From: Rachicladosporium sp. CCFEE 5018
Taxonomy: Eukaryota > Ascomycota > Dothideomycetes > Cladosporiales > Cladosporiaceae
DNA: 64,000 nucleotides
Direction: 5' to 3'
Assembly (NCBI GenBank): GCA_002077045.2
Contig: KZ111154.1
Span: 617,663-681,662 of the forward strand
In this document: one piece after another, positions 10,629 to 22,786 of the stretch
Position numbering within the stretch: the first letter of the stretch is position 1
How the letters are laid out: each line of letters opens with the position of its first letter
Made by a program: the position numbers and the translations under genes
The notes under the pieces: generated by a model
The model's input: only the letters and a program-made list of their open reading frames with translations
The model's database searches: none
Told to the model about the DNA's origin: nothing

Positions 10629-12089
10629 TCAGCAGCCCATGCTATCCTGTGCACTTCTCCGTACCTTGCGGTAGTATATCTTCCGCTTCTCCTCGCCTCC
10701 CCAGTACAAAGCAGACGCGTCCGGGTTGACCATGATGCGTGGGTCGAACCTGGGATCTTTGTCTTCGATCGCCTTCACGATCCCCTCAAGATGACTCCCA
10801 ATCTCATCCTCCTTGACAGGGAAGTAGCAGAGTGTCCCTGTGCTGGCGCTGATACGATGATGATACATCGGCGTCTCAATGTAGACTCTGGGCCAAGCTT
10901 CTGGAAAGTTGGGCGGGACAGTAAATGAGAGATTGAACACGCCTCCGTCGAGATTGGTAGATGGTTCGCCGAAGAGAGTGAGATGCCAGACGAATGGATT
11001 TGAAGGATCTTGAAGTGATATCTCGAGCCGACAGCCTGCATAAGTCGAATCGTTCCACTTATAACTCAGCTGCTTGAACTGGAATGCCAATTGGGTGGCG
11101 AGTTGCGTCGAGTCCGTGACCTGCTTCGCGCCAGCCAGCTTCCACGCGTCGCACTCACTTGCCAAGCTACGACGGATTCTGTCCAGCCGCGCGCGAAGAT
11201 TGAGGTACTGATACGTGCCCGCCATGCCGTTGTGAAGGTCCTCGAAACGGGTCAAGGCGAAGGCTTTGCCGTCCTTCTGCTCCTTGGAAGCTTTGTCTAT
11301 GGTTGCGATATACGCGTCGTAGTACCACAGGAAGCGCCGTTTGAGGAGATCTGGGAATGGATCCCAAGGTGTGAGGTCTAGAGCACGGTAGGAGGATTCA
11401 GCATCGTACTCGTAGACTGACGGTTCGGTCGCTGGAGTCGCAACATCGTTCTCACCGAAGACATCAGCACTACCGCAGGTAGTCTCGGGAACAGGAGGCG
11501 TCTCAGGGTCTTCAGATTCGCGCGTGTCGATGCCGAGGAACTGTTCGAGGCGTGTGATCACTGCTATACGGAGGCTCTCGTGGCGGATTTTCTGGGCGTA
11601 TGCAGCGGCGTCATTATCCTCCAGCTTGGTTCGCTCAAAACCTGGCTCGTTCTCGTAGGGGTTGGAGCTCATCAGAGATTGTATGCTGAGCAGCACGCTC
11701 TCAAGACCTTGTGCTGAGCTCCACTGCTCGCCCTCCTCGCCTCGCCATGTGCCTAATATGGATAAGCAGACCTTGCCTTGTGCGTAGATATTTGGATTGA
11801 AACGACACTTGCCACCGTTGGTCGTGATACATGTCACCGTCGGAGGTTCGATCGGGTACGCTTTGGGGAAGTGGATCTCGAATTCGTAGAAGCCGAATTC
11901 GTAAGGTGTTTCTGGAGGGCCGATAATCATAGCACGCATCTTACGCACGTCTGTATCTCGACATGCGGCGGCGAGTGAGAGATCGCCGCTGGTCTGTATG
12001 TTCGCCATCTCACGCGTTATACGATTCACCGCTCCCATCGTGTTAGCGGCGGTGGTAGCCATGCCAGCGGGGTTCCTTGGGGGAGGCAT
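10629..12089 (-). CDS. Tandem-E2 ubiquitin-conjugating protein (UBE2Z-like first domain)
   Basis: The protein is 486 residues in a single exon. The first UBC fold spans about 20-165, with the active Cys108 in GKVCLSILGTW. The usual HPN is replaced by NPN (RFNPNIYAQG). The block EQWSSAQGLESVLLSIQSLM is typical of the UBE2Z/BIRC6 class. A linker with a TPWDPFPDLLKRRFLWYYD segment leads to a second UBC-like fold (about 340-475: WHLTLFGEPSTNLDGGVFNL, PPNFPEAWPRVYIETPMYHH) that also keeps a cysteine at the E2 position (STGTLCYFPV). The first domain should form a thioester with ubiquitin or a ubiquitin-like protein. Whether the second is active cannot be read from sequence. It is divergently placed from TRS23 (318 bases). 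No membrane segment is seen. Confidence 0.9.
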   Translation of the reverse strand: MPPPRNPAGMATTAANTMGAVNRITREMANIQTSGDLSLAAACRDTDVRKMRAMIIGPPETPYEFGFYEFEIHFPKAYPIEPPTVTCITTNGGKCRFNPNIYAQGKVCLSILGTWRGEEGEQWSSAQGLESVLLSIQSLMSSNPYENEPGFERTKLEDNDAAAYAQKIRHESLRIAVITRLEQFLGIDTRESEDPETPPVPETTCGSADVFGENDVATPATEPSVYEYDAESSYRALDLTPWDPFPDLLKRRFLWYYDAYIATIDKASKEQKDGKAFALTRFEDLHNGMAGTYQYLNLRARLDRIRRSLASECDAWKLAGAKQVTDSTQLATQLAFQFKQLSYKWNDSTYAGCRLEISLQDPSNPFVWHLTLFGEPSTNLDGGVFNLSFTVPPNFPEAWPRVYIETPMYHHRISASTGTLCYFPVKEDEIGSHLEGIVKAIEDKDPRFDPRIMVNPDASALYWGGEEKRKIYYRKVRRSAQDSMGC

Positions 12090-12407
12090 ATTGGCGGTGG
12101 AGTAAGCTGGACGAGAAGCTCCTCAAGGAGCGGAATAGTACTGTGACCTCCGGTGAAGGTCAAGGCAGCAAGGCAGGAACTGTTTTGGCTGAATCATTGG
12201 TGAAGGTGGAGGTGGTGAGACTGAGCCGCCGTTCACTGGCTTACCGGCGAAGCTCTCCCCACATTGTCGCGTGGCAGCCTGTAGATCTCCCGCTGCCACT
12301 TCCGCCGCCAAACTTAGGCACGTGAAGCCACACACTATCGTTGACAATTCAATCGCCTTAAATACAAAGGGCAGTGTTCTAACTAGTCAGGCTTGCTGAG
12401 GAGACCC
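12090..12407. promoter_or_regulatory. Shared divergent promoter region (tandem E2 / TRS23)
   Basis: These 318 bases separate the two start codons on opposite strands, so both promoters must lie here. No specific factor site is claimed. Confidence 0.5.
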
Positions 12408-12911
12408 ATGGCGAGATGTACGTCCAAGTTCCCTCCACTCTAATCGCACCGCTTACATCTAGCCAGGGTAGTCTTCGCCCTCCTAATCATCAATAAAGCG
12501 GGCGGCCTAATCTATAACCATACCTTCGCCCCCGGCCTGCAAGCGCTGAACAGCAACGACTCTCTCATCCTCGCTGGCACATTCCACGGCATCCACGCCA
12601 TCTCGCGTACGCTCAACCCAGTTCCTCCCAAGCCCTCCAATACCTCGGTCCCCAACTCGCGGAACCTCCCCACCACCGGCATCGAATCGCTGGAGAGCAG
12701 TCACTTCAGGTTGACTTGTTTCCAAACGCCGACGGGTGTGAAGTTCCTGCTGGTCACGAGTCCGGAGCAGCCTAATGCTGACGTCGTGGTGAGGAGGTGT
12801 TACGAGATTTATGGGGACTACGTGGTGAAGAATCCTTTCTACAGTCTGGAGATGCCGGTCAGGGTCGAGAAGTTCGAGAAGGCGTTGGCTGGATATCTGG
12901 TCAGGCCATGA
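12408..12911 (+). CDS. TRS23: TRAPP complex subunit Trs23/TRAPPC4
   Basis: This is a core subunit of the TRAPP tethering complexes that activate the Ypt1/Rab1 GTPase at the Golgi. A 10-base first exon (12408-12417, encoding MAR plus one base) is joined over a 45-base intron (12418-12462, GTACGT...CTAG) to exon 2 (12463-12911). The 152-residue product begins MARSRVVFALLIINKAGGLI, the classic sybindin/longin start. It continues with FHGIHAISRTLNP, FRLTCFQTPTGVKFLLVTS and a CYEIYGDYVVKNPFYSLEMP block near the end. Length matches the family. The start is fixed by the conserved MARSR, which only appears after splicing. Confidence 0.95.
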
Positions 12912-13356
12912 AGTGGAAGAAGATCTGAGAAGATCTAGGTGACATATGATGGCCAACACCAAATGCACGCGCACGAATGGCGGATCTTTCGTGACAGCGA
13001 GAAGCCGGATGGAGCAAGCCAGGAAGTCTTGCGGCAATCGCAAGTCGGTCATTCGGCGCTCAAGTGCGCTCGCGGCCAACAAACACACCGACAAAGATTC
13101 TGGGCCGCCCGTATGGCACACGAAACGCATGAAGTAAGCGCGCAACGACTCTAGTGCTAGACGACTCGCACAGTCCACCTGCACCATCAAAGGGAGAGCA
13201 CCGTCATTACCGCCAAATCCGCATCAGTCAAAGCAAGCAAGTCTCCCACATCACACAGGATTCACCCTCGAGCCTGGCCTTTCTTACACCAGAACCATAA
13301 CCACGCTCCGTTCCCTCCTCTCGCTTTCACGCTCACACTTCATTTTCTCACTTCGG
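12912..13356. other. Convergent intergenic region
   Basis: This holds the 3' ends of TRS23 (plus) and the CYSTM gene (minus). Short frames within it have no recognisable product. Confidence 0.5.
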
Positions 13357-13709
13357 TCAACAGCACCCTTCCGCGCACTCACAGCAGTCAACACAACAAT
13401 CACACCCTTCCTCGCACACAAAGCAACAGCACAACACCGCCAGACAGCTCATCAGACACCCGCGGTCTTTCTTCTCTTTGTACACGACTTGTTGCTGGGG
13501 CGGCTGTTGCTGGTAGCCCATCTGTTGCTGGGGAGGGTAGCCGCCATATTGCTGTTGAGGTGGGCCGTAGTTGCCTTGTGGAGGTCTGTAAGAAACATGT
13601 GGTCAGTGAGGAGTTGCGCGGTATCATGAGCCGGCCTGAGAGGGACTCACCCGTAGGATTGCTGTGGGTATTGGGGCTGGCCCTGCTGGTAATAGCCTTG
13701 TGCCGACAT
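13357..13709 (-). CDS. Small CYSTM-type cysteine-rich membrane peptide
   Basis: Two exons (13709-13651 and 13585-13357, with a GTGAGT...ACAG intron) encode 95 residues. The N-terminal 60 residues are Gln/Pro/Gly/Tyr-rich (YYQQGQPQYPQQSYG, then PPQQQYGGYPPQQQMGYQQQ). They end in a KEKKDRG basic break and a cysteine-rich hydrophobic tail (CLMSCLAVLCCCFVCEEGC) followed by CDCCVDCCECAEGCC. This is the CYSTM layout: a disordered Gln-rich head and a Cys-rich membrane-associated tail, found in small stress or metal-tolerance proteins of eukaryotes. Membrane association is family knowledge. The tail here is longer and richer in cysteine than the minimal motif, so metal binding is possible but not shown. 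Confidence 0.88.
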
Positions 13710-15946
13710 CTTGACGATGGTACGCGTAGCTGATGAGTTTGGTGTGTTGCGCAATGAAGTCGATCAATGGACACAGCGCTCTTATGTTGCTGGAGTTGTA
13801 CACGTCAGCTTTGCTTTTGGCGCAAACTACCCGCCTCGCAGCGCAAGCCACCTGATCCATTCTCATGGGTCCACATGTCTCGGTCGCGTACTCACATATG
13901 TCACTGGCTGCTTGTCGCTGATGCTGCTGTTAGTGCGACATGAATGCTGGTGTCGATGCTGAGGATTGATGACGTGCAAGTGAGGCCTGGAGATGGGAAG
14001 CGACAATTGGGCTCGAGCTGAAGGTGACGAATACACCAATAGAGTTGGAGCGGGATCTCCGGCAAGTGCGGAAAAGCTTTGGGAGACTTTGGCTAAGCCT
14101 TTCTTGGCACGTGTAAGCGTTGTCACAGTAATCGCAGGGAAAAGTCACATTCGTATAGAATGAAGGGCATGAAAGCTTGCAGGGAACTGATGGCAGTCGA
14201 CGGAAATGAGGACTCTCACTAGGAGCATTACATTCTATGACTGCGAGGGTTTTCGTGGCGCATTGATAGAAGAACACAGTACATATATTCTGCCACTACC
14301 TTACGGAGCCAACGGGTAAGCAGACTCGAGCGTAGTGAACTCGGATATGCTCGTCTTGCTACCAGACCTGATTGCTTGATGGCACTGGCTCTAACCGAGC
14401 GTGCATATCGAAGGACTTTCGGTGGAGAGAACGACCATGCAACCATACGCAAGCCTCACGAGGGGCGGCGGTGGTAAGGAAGTGAATCTGTTACCGATGG
14501 ACATTGTCTTGTCTAGCAATAATGTTCTGCTGGCGTATCGGTCACTCAGTCAAAAGCATGGCACCCGAATGATCGGGCAATGCAGGACGCTCTTGCAGAT
14601 GCTTGAGCTCTTGATAAGACCGCACAACGCCATTACAATCTCCGCGATTTGCTCGATCACGTCTAGACAATCATCTCGCGTTGATGGGATATACACTTGG
14701 TGATGATCGCCAATCATGCAATGTGCGCAGTCGATGGCTTTTCCATCCTACGTTTCGTTCGTTTCCCTTCGTTGCGTCGCTCGGTCACAGTCCACAACAC
14801 TATACTGACTCGGGTCCAGCCCAGCATCACTCTCTTGTCGGCCCTCTATGCTCACTACAACTCAGTCCACGCGTTCTGTTCTCGGCTCGGCCGTGGGTGT
14901 GACCTGGACCCTCCACCATCTGCGTCGTACAAAGGATATGTTGCCTTGATGCAGGTCTTGACACGCTCATGCTTCGGGAAATGCAACAACATCAGGATGC
15001 TTCCAGATTGCATGCACAGCTGCAGGGAATTAGATGAAACCACACATGGCCGGAGTCTGAGTCCGTTCTCAGTGGCACCGCAGTGTCATGCCATGCAGTA
15101 TTTAGCACTCCCTGTGTAGATCGCCTCAGTTGCAGCCAGCGTGGTAGGAAATGTGATCTATCGGCAATCTGAGCTGCAAATCAGTGGTGTGAGGTATCAC
15201 CACCCTGTCACCGGCACCCACAGGCTGCGATTGGCATGCAGAGGCGTTCTGCAGGTCTTGCTTCCCCGGCTTTCACGTAGATGCATCTCGAACCAGAGCG
15301 TTGTGGAAGCCGGAAGCAGCGTGCTGCGTGCCAGGGACCGGGTTACCGTTGCTTGGTGGTGTATAGACCGGAGTCGACTCCGGCAACGAGGTGAGGTTGA
15401 TCGACAAGCATGGGCGATCACCCTATAGCTGCATGGGTATCGCATGGGGCCGTCTCGTAAAAACGGTCCGAGCCGGCGAAAGCGTGGCTGGCTGTAGAAT
15501 GCCCTTGATCTACAGAGAAATCCCCCGACGGCTCGCTCTGGTGATCCCCCGGAGGCTTGCTTGAAGTCAAAGGGACGAGCCGGTAGTAGGATGGAAGTGG
15601 CAAAAGCTAGCGAGGTACTGCATTACTATCGTACATGTTACCTCACTTCCCTGTTCTCCAGATCGCTTCCCATTAGACGTCAGCTGACGACGCCTTTCTT
15701 CAAGCCCCATGCAGCAGATGCGGAAGCAGACATGAGGTGCTCATACAGTCCCAACTTTTCGCCAATCACCGTGACTCCCGATCGGAAAGCAAATTATGGC
15801 GAACAAGATAGCCCTCTTCACGCCCGGACATGCCGAATGGCAACGCCTCGAACTCCAGATGCATATTGACGGGCCGGTCGGGTGTCTGTAGATGCATCAG
15901 TACCGATCACGTCACGGCGAGGTCCGGGTAGCTGTGCTTACCGATC
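13710..15946. other. Gene-poor region, 2.2 kb
   Basis: Upstream of the CYSTM gene. I tried both strands for spliced frames and found none with protein-like composition. No tRNA or repeat is visible. The first 500 bases may include the CYSTM leader. Confidence 0.45.
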
Positions 15947-16244
15947 TCATTTCACTTCGGTGCCGCATGCAGGGCAACGCTTACCGCGTATGACCCAGAC
16001 TGTCTGGCCGCGATGTAGACAGCTTGGACATCTTTGCCCAGGTACCTGGTCGAGATCAGTCTGATTCTGGGTGGATAAGGCCGCTGCGAGCGGTACGTAC
16101 TGGCATTGTCCGCACGGGGAGATTGCCATCGAGTGGAGAGAAGTGTCTGCTCGAACGACCTTCGTGGTGGGAGTGCAGCGTCGGTAGTTGTTCGATGCCC
16201 AGGCGGCGGAGCGTCGCCTCGTAGCGCTGGCGGCGGCAAGACAT
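15947..16244 (-). CDS. Small zinc-ribbon protein, two exons
   Basis: Exon 1 (16244-16101, 48 codons) and exon 2 (16045-15947) flank a 55-base intron with GTACGT donor, a CTGAT branch site and CAG acceptor. The joined frame gives 80 residues. The N-terminus is basic (MSCRRQRYEATLRRLGIEQL) and the C-terminus has two knuckles, RCPSCLHRGQTVWV and GKRCPACGTEV, i.e. CxxC-x14-18-CxxC, a typical four-cysteine zinc ribbon. The ribbon lies only in exon 2 and the start only in exon 1, so no single open frame shows the gene. Protein family and partner are unknown. Nucleic-acid or protein binding through the ribbon is inference. It sits alone between two gene-poor stretches. Confidence 0.72.
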
Positions 16245-18275
16245 GGTAGGCGGTGACGCAAAGGCGTTGGTGAGGTCAGTCAAGGTAGTGTTATAGTGTA
16301 TCAAGGTCGAAGGGTTCGGGACTCGGAAAAGGTAAGCTGTAGCGACTGTTGATGTTGAGTATGCTGACAGGTCAAGAGCCGAAAGAGTGAACTGTGTACG
16401 AGAGGGCTGCTGGGAGTAGTTGAACTTCGAACGCAGACACAAGGGGCATGCATACTTATACCGGCCAGGACTCGGTGAGTACAGTATGTGTCGTGTCGCA
16501 AACATGCATAGCACTGCTGTTGAGCACTCCCAATTATGCCGCTAGCCTGCCACCCTGAACAAACACTCGACGTACTCGTCCAAGTCTGCCGGCGAGCTGT
16601 CTTGTGTTCCAAGGGCCATGACACAGGTCCGGCGACCTGCTCAAGCTCACGGTTACACTCGCACATAGGACCAGTGACCGATCCGACATTCCGTAAGCGA
16701 AGTCGGGATGCTGCCTCTAGAGTGAACGAACGCTCGACTCGCGCACTCGAAAGCACGCGGAAGTTGCCGTCTAGACCTGGGGCGGGTAATGGATCGTGAC
16801 AGATGCGTGATAGAGTTCAAGCTTCTGCGCAATAGCATGAGACCAAGTGAGATGCCCATATGTGAGGTGATGGCAGAATTGCAAGCTAGAACAACGGGCC
16901 TGACGCGCCGAGCTCTGTGCCTGCGGCTTGCGCCATCGCACGCCGCGATCCACATCTAGGGAACCCAGATAGATTAATCAAGCGCTCCAGCAACCGCACC
17001 ACACGCCAGGCATGCCGGCAAACTGGAAGCTGGGACGGATCAAGCACGCCTCCCAATCGCTTAAGGAGTGATGATACTTATAGTGTGAGAATACAGCGGC
17101 TTGCGATGTGATCAGCTTACATACAGAGTCGTTGACTTGTGGTAGAGCTGTCCTTGCCTTTGACTGATGCGCAAGACGTTCGAATGGACTTTGTGACCTG
17201 TCAACTCTGTGCGGAAAGTCTACTGTGCAGCTGGGAAAGTGGTGAGAGCGTGCCGTTCACGGCCAACGCTTGTGCATCGGCGTGATTGCTCAAGCATGGA
17301 TGGAGGTCCTCGGTGCAGGTGCAGGATCAATTCCGGCAGGCCGCATGTGGCTGCAGGACAAGAGGCACAAGTCAAGATGTATTTCGAGACTGCAGGAGAC
17401 CTTCGAAGTTAGCTCAGACGGAAGATACCGGAGCCCGGTCTTGGCTTGGCACCAAACCGCTTCGGGTCATGCCGACTGACCTCACATGAATCCCACCCCA
17501 GGCTCCCATGACAAATGTAATAGGTGTTGCGAGCATGGCTGCCAAAAATACAGGCTAAGCGCAGCACGAGTCCTCCCGCTCGCTTCGAGCAAGACCGTTG
17601 CTGTTACAACCCTTCTCCAGATCTGACCACGGTTTCAAGGTCCACAAGGGGTTTCACTGCATGAAGGACACTGCGATCCATTGCAGTTGCAGCGACACCG
17701 CTCTTCCTGCAGCAGCTGCTTCTGCTGACCACAGTATGGGACATTTGAAGGACTGCACCATACTTGTCGAGACTCGAACAGATCATTAGATTGAGGAGAC
17801 GACTCCCCAGCCGAGTTTCAGTGGGCTCATAGTGGTTGCAATCGCTGCCACGATAACATACGCTGTGGTCAGCCTAGAACACTCGAAATGATGCGAAACT
17901 GCACAGTCTGCTCAATTCGCAGGCGGAAATTGGCTGCAAGCTAAAGTCGGTAGTCTTCGGCAGTCTCGGAATTGGTACAGTCAAATATCCACTCGCACGC
18001 ACCGAACCATTGGGCCAATGCTGCCCTACTCCATAACCCACCATAGCGTCAATTCTCAGCGACTCTGGTCTTACTCCATGATCGGCGATGTACTATCAAA
18101 TTCACAGCTGCTGAGCGTTGCACGACCTGCTTGAGGCGCTGTCTGCGTACGCCAGCGGCTCTCACATTGCGATATAGCATCCTCGGACCGCCCCAATGAA
18201 TTATCACATCGAAGCGATTTCCCTAGCCACTCGTATATGAGCTGCTGATCTTGAGCTGTCTAGTCCGTTGGACAC
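16245..18275. other. Gene-poor region, 2.0 kb
   Basis: Lies between the zinc-ribbon gene start and the phospholipase C 3' end. Open frames up to 151 residues exist on the minus strand (16301-16756), but they have random composition. Nothing is recognised. Confidence 0.45.
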
Positions 18276-20504
18276 TCAGCTCGCCACCTGACTCGCCTGC
18301 GCGGAAGCGACAACGGACATTGTTGAGTTGATGAGCAACCGCGCATTATATCCCCGTCCAGACAGATCGGAGAGGTGGAGTAGCTGCAGACCTGGGCGGA
18401 ACCGATCAAGTCTGTAACACCCCCATGCGATCATCTTGTCCTGCTGGAAACGATCCTCATCCATGAGCTTGAACCTGCAAGTACTATCATTAGCTAGTGT
18501 TTTCCCAGTTACAGCCGCGTAGCAAAATGAGAAGTGCGTTACTGAAGTACTTCTCCACAGTTTCGGCAGTTGCTGGGTGCTGACAGCGCACAGCACGGCA
18601 GTGTCACGGCTCTTGTGCAGCCACCCGTTGGTACAGCGTGGTCACTAAGCGACCAAACGCGCAACGGCCTTGTACTCCTCGCAGACCGGCAGCAAGAGCC
18701 GCGCTCGTGCTGGCTACCCCAGACCCCCATGGTCGCGTGCTCTAAGTCGGAGGTTGATGTGGCGGTGTGTCTCGTCTCACGGAGTGTACTCGCCACACTG
18801 CCGCACAGTACGACCATGACAAGACCAAGCGGCATCAAGCAACGTCAGACCGCTCGGTGCTGGTCGCACGCAGAGACGCTGAATATGATGCATGACCCCA
18901 ACGATAGACACCGGAATGAAAGCCACGTACCTGATAAAGCTCAACTCGGGCACAACACTAGTAACGCCCGCAAAGCTCAACGCTTCGCCGGCGAAGTCGG
19001 GATCACGACTATGCCGCACAGAAGTCTTGCGCTTCCATTCCCCGCCTTTGTTCTTCCCACCGTCTCGGAAATCACTGGCACCGTCGTCGGACTGAGAGCC
19101 GACATGCAATTCACATCTCAAATACGCATCTGGTATACTTTCCTCGATCCCCAGACCTTGTGCGGCTAAGACTCTGATCGTGAGATCCATGTCGGTCCGT
19201 TTAAGTGCAGGTAATGTGCCGTTCTCCAACCGATAGCCCTACGGCTTGAGCACCCAGCCACCCGTCCCTGCGAACATGGCTTCGTTGAGCATCATCGCGG
19301 CGTTCATCTGCTGCCAATTCAAAGCCACCATCTGTATGCCTTGCCGCCAGAACGGCGCCGGATCAAGGTTGTTCGACCGGACTCTGGTGCCTTTCGGGTA
19401 CGCTCGCATCAGGTAGTCGAGGTTGTGCTTGAATACTTGACCGGGTGACTCCTCGTGGAGATCCAATAGCTTGCCTTCGCCAAGTGCGAAGATGTGCGTT
19501 GGGAGCTTGGCTTCGGGCTGATCGAAACCATGGAAATGACAGCTCCGAGTATACACGCCGAGACGACCAAGTGCTCCAATGATCGTGCCTTTCTTGACTT
19601 GCTCGCCTTGTGTCTCATCGTCCGATGACTCTTCGTGTGAAGTGGTCTTCGACAGCGACTTGTCCGCCTTTTCAGGCGGCGTGTACTTGACCTTGATCAA
19701 GATTCGCTTCCTGAGGCTTTCCAGCGTTGGCAGAGGCGTGGTCTCACTGAAGTCAGAAGGTGTCGGTACAAGATACTGCTTCCAGTAATCATTGATGATC
19801 TCCACCATGATCTCTTGCTGCTCGGGACTGGTGTGTACCTCGAAAGAGACAATGAGAGGCAGATCCGACTTCCGGAATGCGTGATCGCGAATAACTTCAG
19901 CCACCTTGCGAAACGGCACTTCTTTTGTTGCTGTATAGCCGTGATAGACCTTTGGCTCAGCGCGACCGCTCATAGTCCGCCACGGCGTGGGCATGTGGTC
20001 TTCGCCCGGTAAGGAATCTGGCCTCGCGGCTTCGTCCTGGACCGCTTTGATGGGCTTGTCATTGGATTTGAGCTTGCCGAGACCTTTCTTGAAGAGGCCA
20101 CGAAGCTTCTTCACTTCGCTTTCCTCACGTGGCTTGCCGGTCTGTCCTTCGGCATCAGATGATGAGGCCGAAGAAGGCGAGTCGCCGTCCCAGACGTCGA
20201 TCTCGATGCACCGACATCCTCGCTTGAGGACGTCTTTGTAGGCATCTGTTGAGCTTTTCGACCATAGCTGGTTGCCCGTGAGATAAGTATTGTGCGAGCT
20301 GGAGATAAAGTACTGCGATATCTTGTGCGAAGTGTCCGTCGAGATGGGCGATGGTTTCGACGCCTCTGGAGAGACTAGAGTCGTAAGGAAGTGGTCGAAG
20401 GAGTCGTGCTTGACGCCAGTCTGCAGCTGGGCTTCGTACTCTGCTTTGGCATGCTTCAGAACTGTCGCTGCCAGCTCTGGTGAGTCGCTTGCTGTTGATG
20501 CCAT
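18276..20504 (-). pseudogene. PLC1: Phosphoinositide-specific phospholipase C, interrupted by in-frame TAG before the C2 domain
   Basis: PI-PLC cleaves PIP2 to IP3 and diacylglycerol at the plasma membrane. The X box is clear (QYFISSSHNTYLTGNQLW with the catalytic His, RCIEIDVWDG, SFEVHTSPEQQ). A charged linker follows, then the Y box (TRVRSNNLDPAPFWRQGIQM, ending FAGTGGWVLKP). Codon 422 is TAG (19239-19241), yet the same frame goes on with GYRLENGTLPALKRTDMDLT, the start of the C2 domain (IRVLAAQGLG, DAYLRCELHV). A 456-base intron (18930-18475) then joins FIR to FKLMDEDRF, with WGCYRLDRFRPGLQLLHL near the end. Family members have GWVLKPxGYR here, so one codon has become a stop. Unread, the gene makes a 421-residue enzyme without C2. 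No EF-hand or PH domain is seen upstream. The alternatives are a true truncation, one bad allele, or a base error. Confidence 0.85.
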
Positions 20505-20947
20505 TGTCCGGGAAGATGGAAGCCCGATCGGTTGCAGTCATTCACAAAATGATCGGCGAGATCGAGGAGATTGTAAGTTAGTAGATGTAGTCCATGGAGT
20601 TCTAGATATCTTCGATTCACTCTTACACTCGCAGTGACCACGGTGGCAGCGATCTTGGACTGCACGATGTTCATATGTCCGACAAGCTTTGATTGGCAAC
20701 ACCAACTACATGCAGATTGTTCTGAGGCATTATTATTTCGCGTAAGCTCACAGCCCCAAGCCCAATGGTGCCGAGCGCCAATGCATTCAGATATAGAGAT
20801 GTATCCATAATGAAACAGGGCGCTTCCCCTGCAGCGATCTCACAGCTGAGTCGCGCTTCGACGTCACTGGGCTGACCACCTGCCAGGACATCGCATCTCT
20901 GTAGGTCCCTCTATCACAACACATGAATCACGTTGATTGGAATCAAT
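20505..20947. promoter_or_regulatory. Divergent promoter region (PLC / cupin)
   Basis: These 443 bases separate the PLC start (minus) and the cupin start (plus). They must carry both promoters. No specific site is claimed. Confidence 0.45.
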
Positions 20948-21289
20948 ATGACTTCTTTGAGCAAAGCGTCCGCAGAGTCTACCGTCCGCTCCTGGGGCTT
21001 CTCGCACGTCTTCTCATGGACTGATGGCCCGTAAAGCTCCCCCGCCAACACCAGGTATCCATCGACCTTCCACTGAGAAGCGCCCAGGAATGCCCACTAT
21101 CCTCCGCATTCGCATGGCGGCCTCACAACGCACTTGATTCTGCGTGGCGAGCTCACTATCACGTATCCTGATGATGCGAAGCCGGTGAAAGAGACATTTG
21201 GCGCAGGCAGTAGACTGGATGTGGATGCGGGGCGGAGACATGAGGTGTGGATGGGAGGGGAGGGGTGTACGTATGTCATTGGGGAGTGA
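20948..21289 (+). CDS. Small single-domain cupin, two exons
   Basis: Exon 1 (20948-21030) encodes MTSLSKASAESTVRSWGFSH and VFSWTDGP. A 57-base intron (21031-21087, GTAAAG donor, CTGAG branch, CCCAG acceptor) leads to exon 2 (21088-21289). The 94-residue product has the cupin metal motif HYPPHSHGGLTTHLILRGELT, followed by a second motif with G-x-R-x-D-V-D-A-G-R-R-H-E-V-W that supplies another His, and ends CTYVIGE. It is one compact beta-barrel with no signal peptide. The histidines suggest a bound metal. Reaction and substrate are unknown. The gene is read only after splicing and is absent from single-frame predictions. It lies divergent from PLC and convergent with PEX6. Confidence 0.8.
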
Positions 21290-21422
21290 GGCGTCAAGTG
21301 GGATGGCAATGGAAGTGTGACAATACGCCAACGCAGACGTGATCTGCGAAGTTCTGTACAATGAAGATATGGTACATCTGATGACAATGCTTTTGCTGTA
21401 CACATATACATTTACAGCCCAC

Positions 21423-22686
<1,264 letters not shown>

Positions 22687-22786
22687 NNNNNNNNNNNNNN
22701 NNNNNNNNNNNNNNNNNNNNNNNNNNNNNNNNNNNNNNNNNNNNNNNNNNNNNNNNNNNNNNNNNNNNNNNNNNNNNNNNNNNNNN
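22687..22786. other. Assembly gap 1 (100 N)
   Basis: A run of exactly 100 N, the conventional length for a gap of unknown size. PEX6 (minus) lies to the left and the middle of a Zn2Cys6 gene (plus) to the right; the two are unrelated frames. Confidence 0.98.

Noticed and set aside
16301..16756. 151-residue minus-strand frame
   Set aside because: Random-looking composition and no domain or splice partner. It overlaps the leader of the zinc-ribbon gene.
19239..19241. Programmed stop-codon readthrough in phospholipase C
   Set aside because: The stop is TAG followed by GGC, not the leaky TGA-CTA context, and readthrough is not known for this family. A point mutation or base error is simpler.
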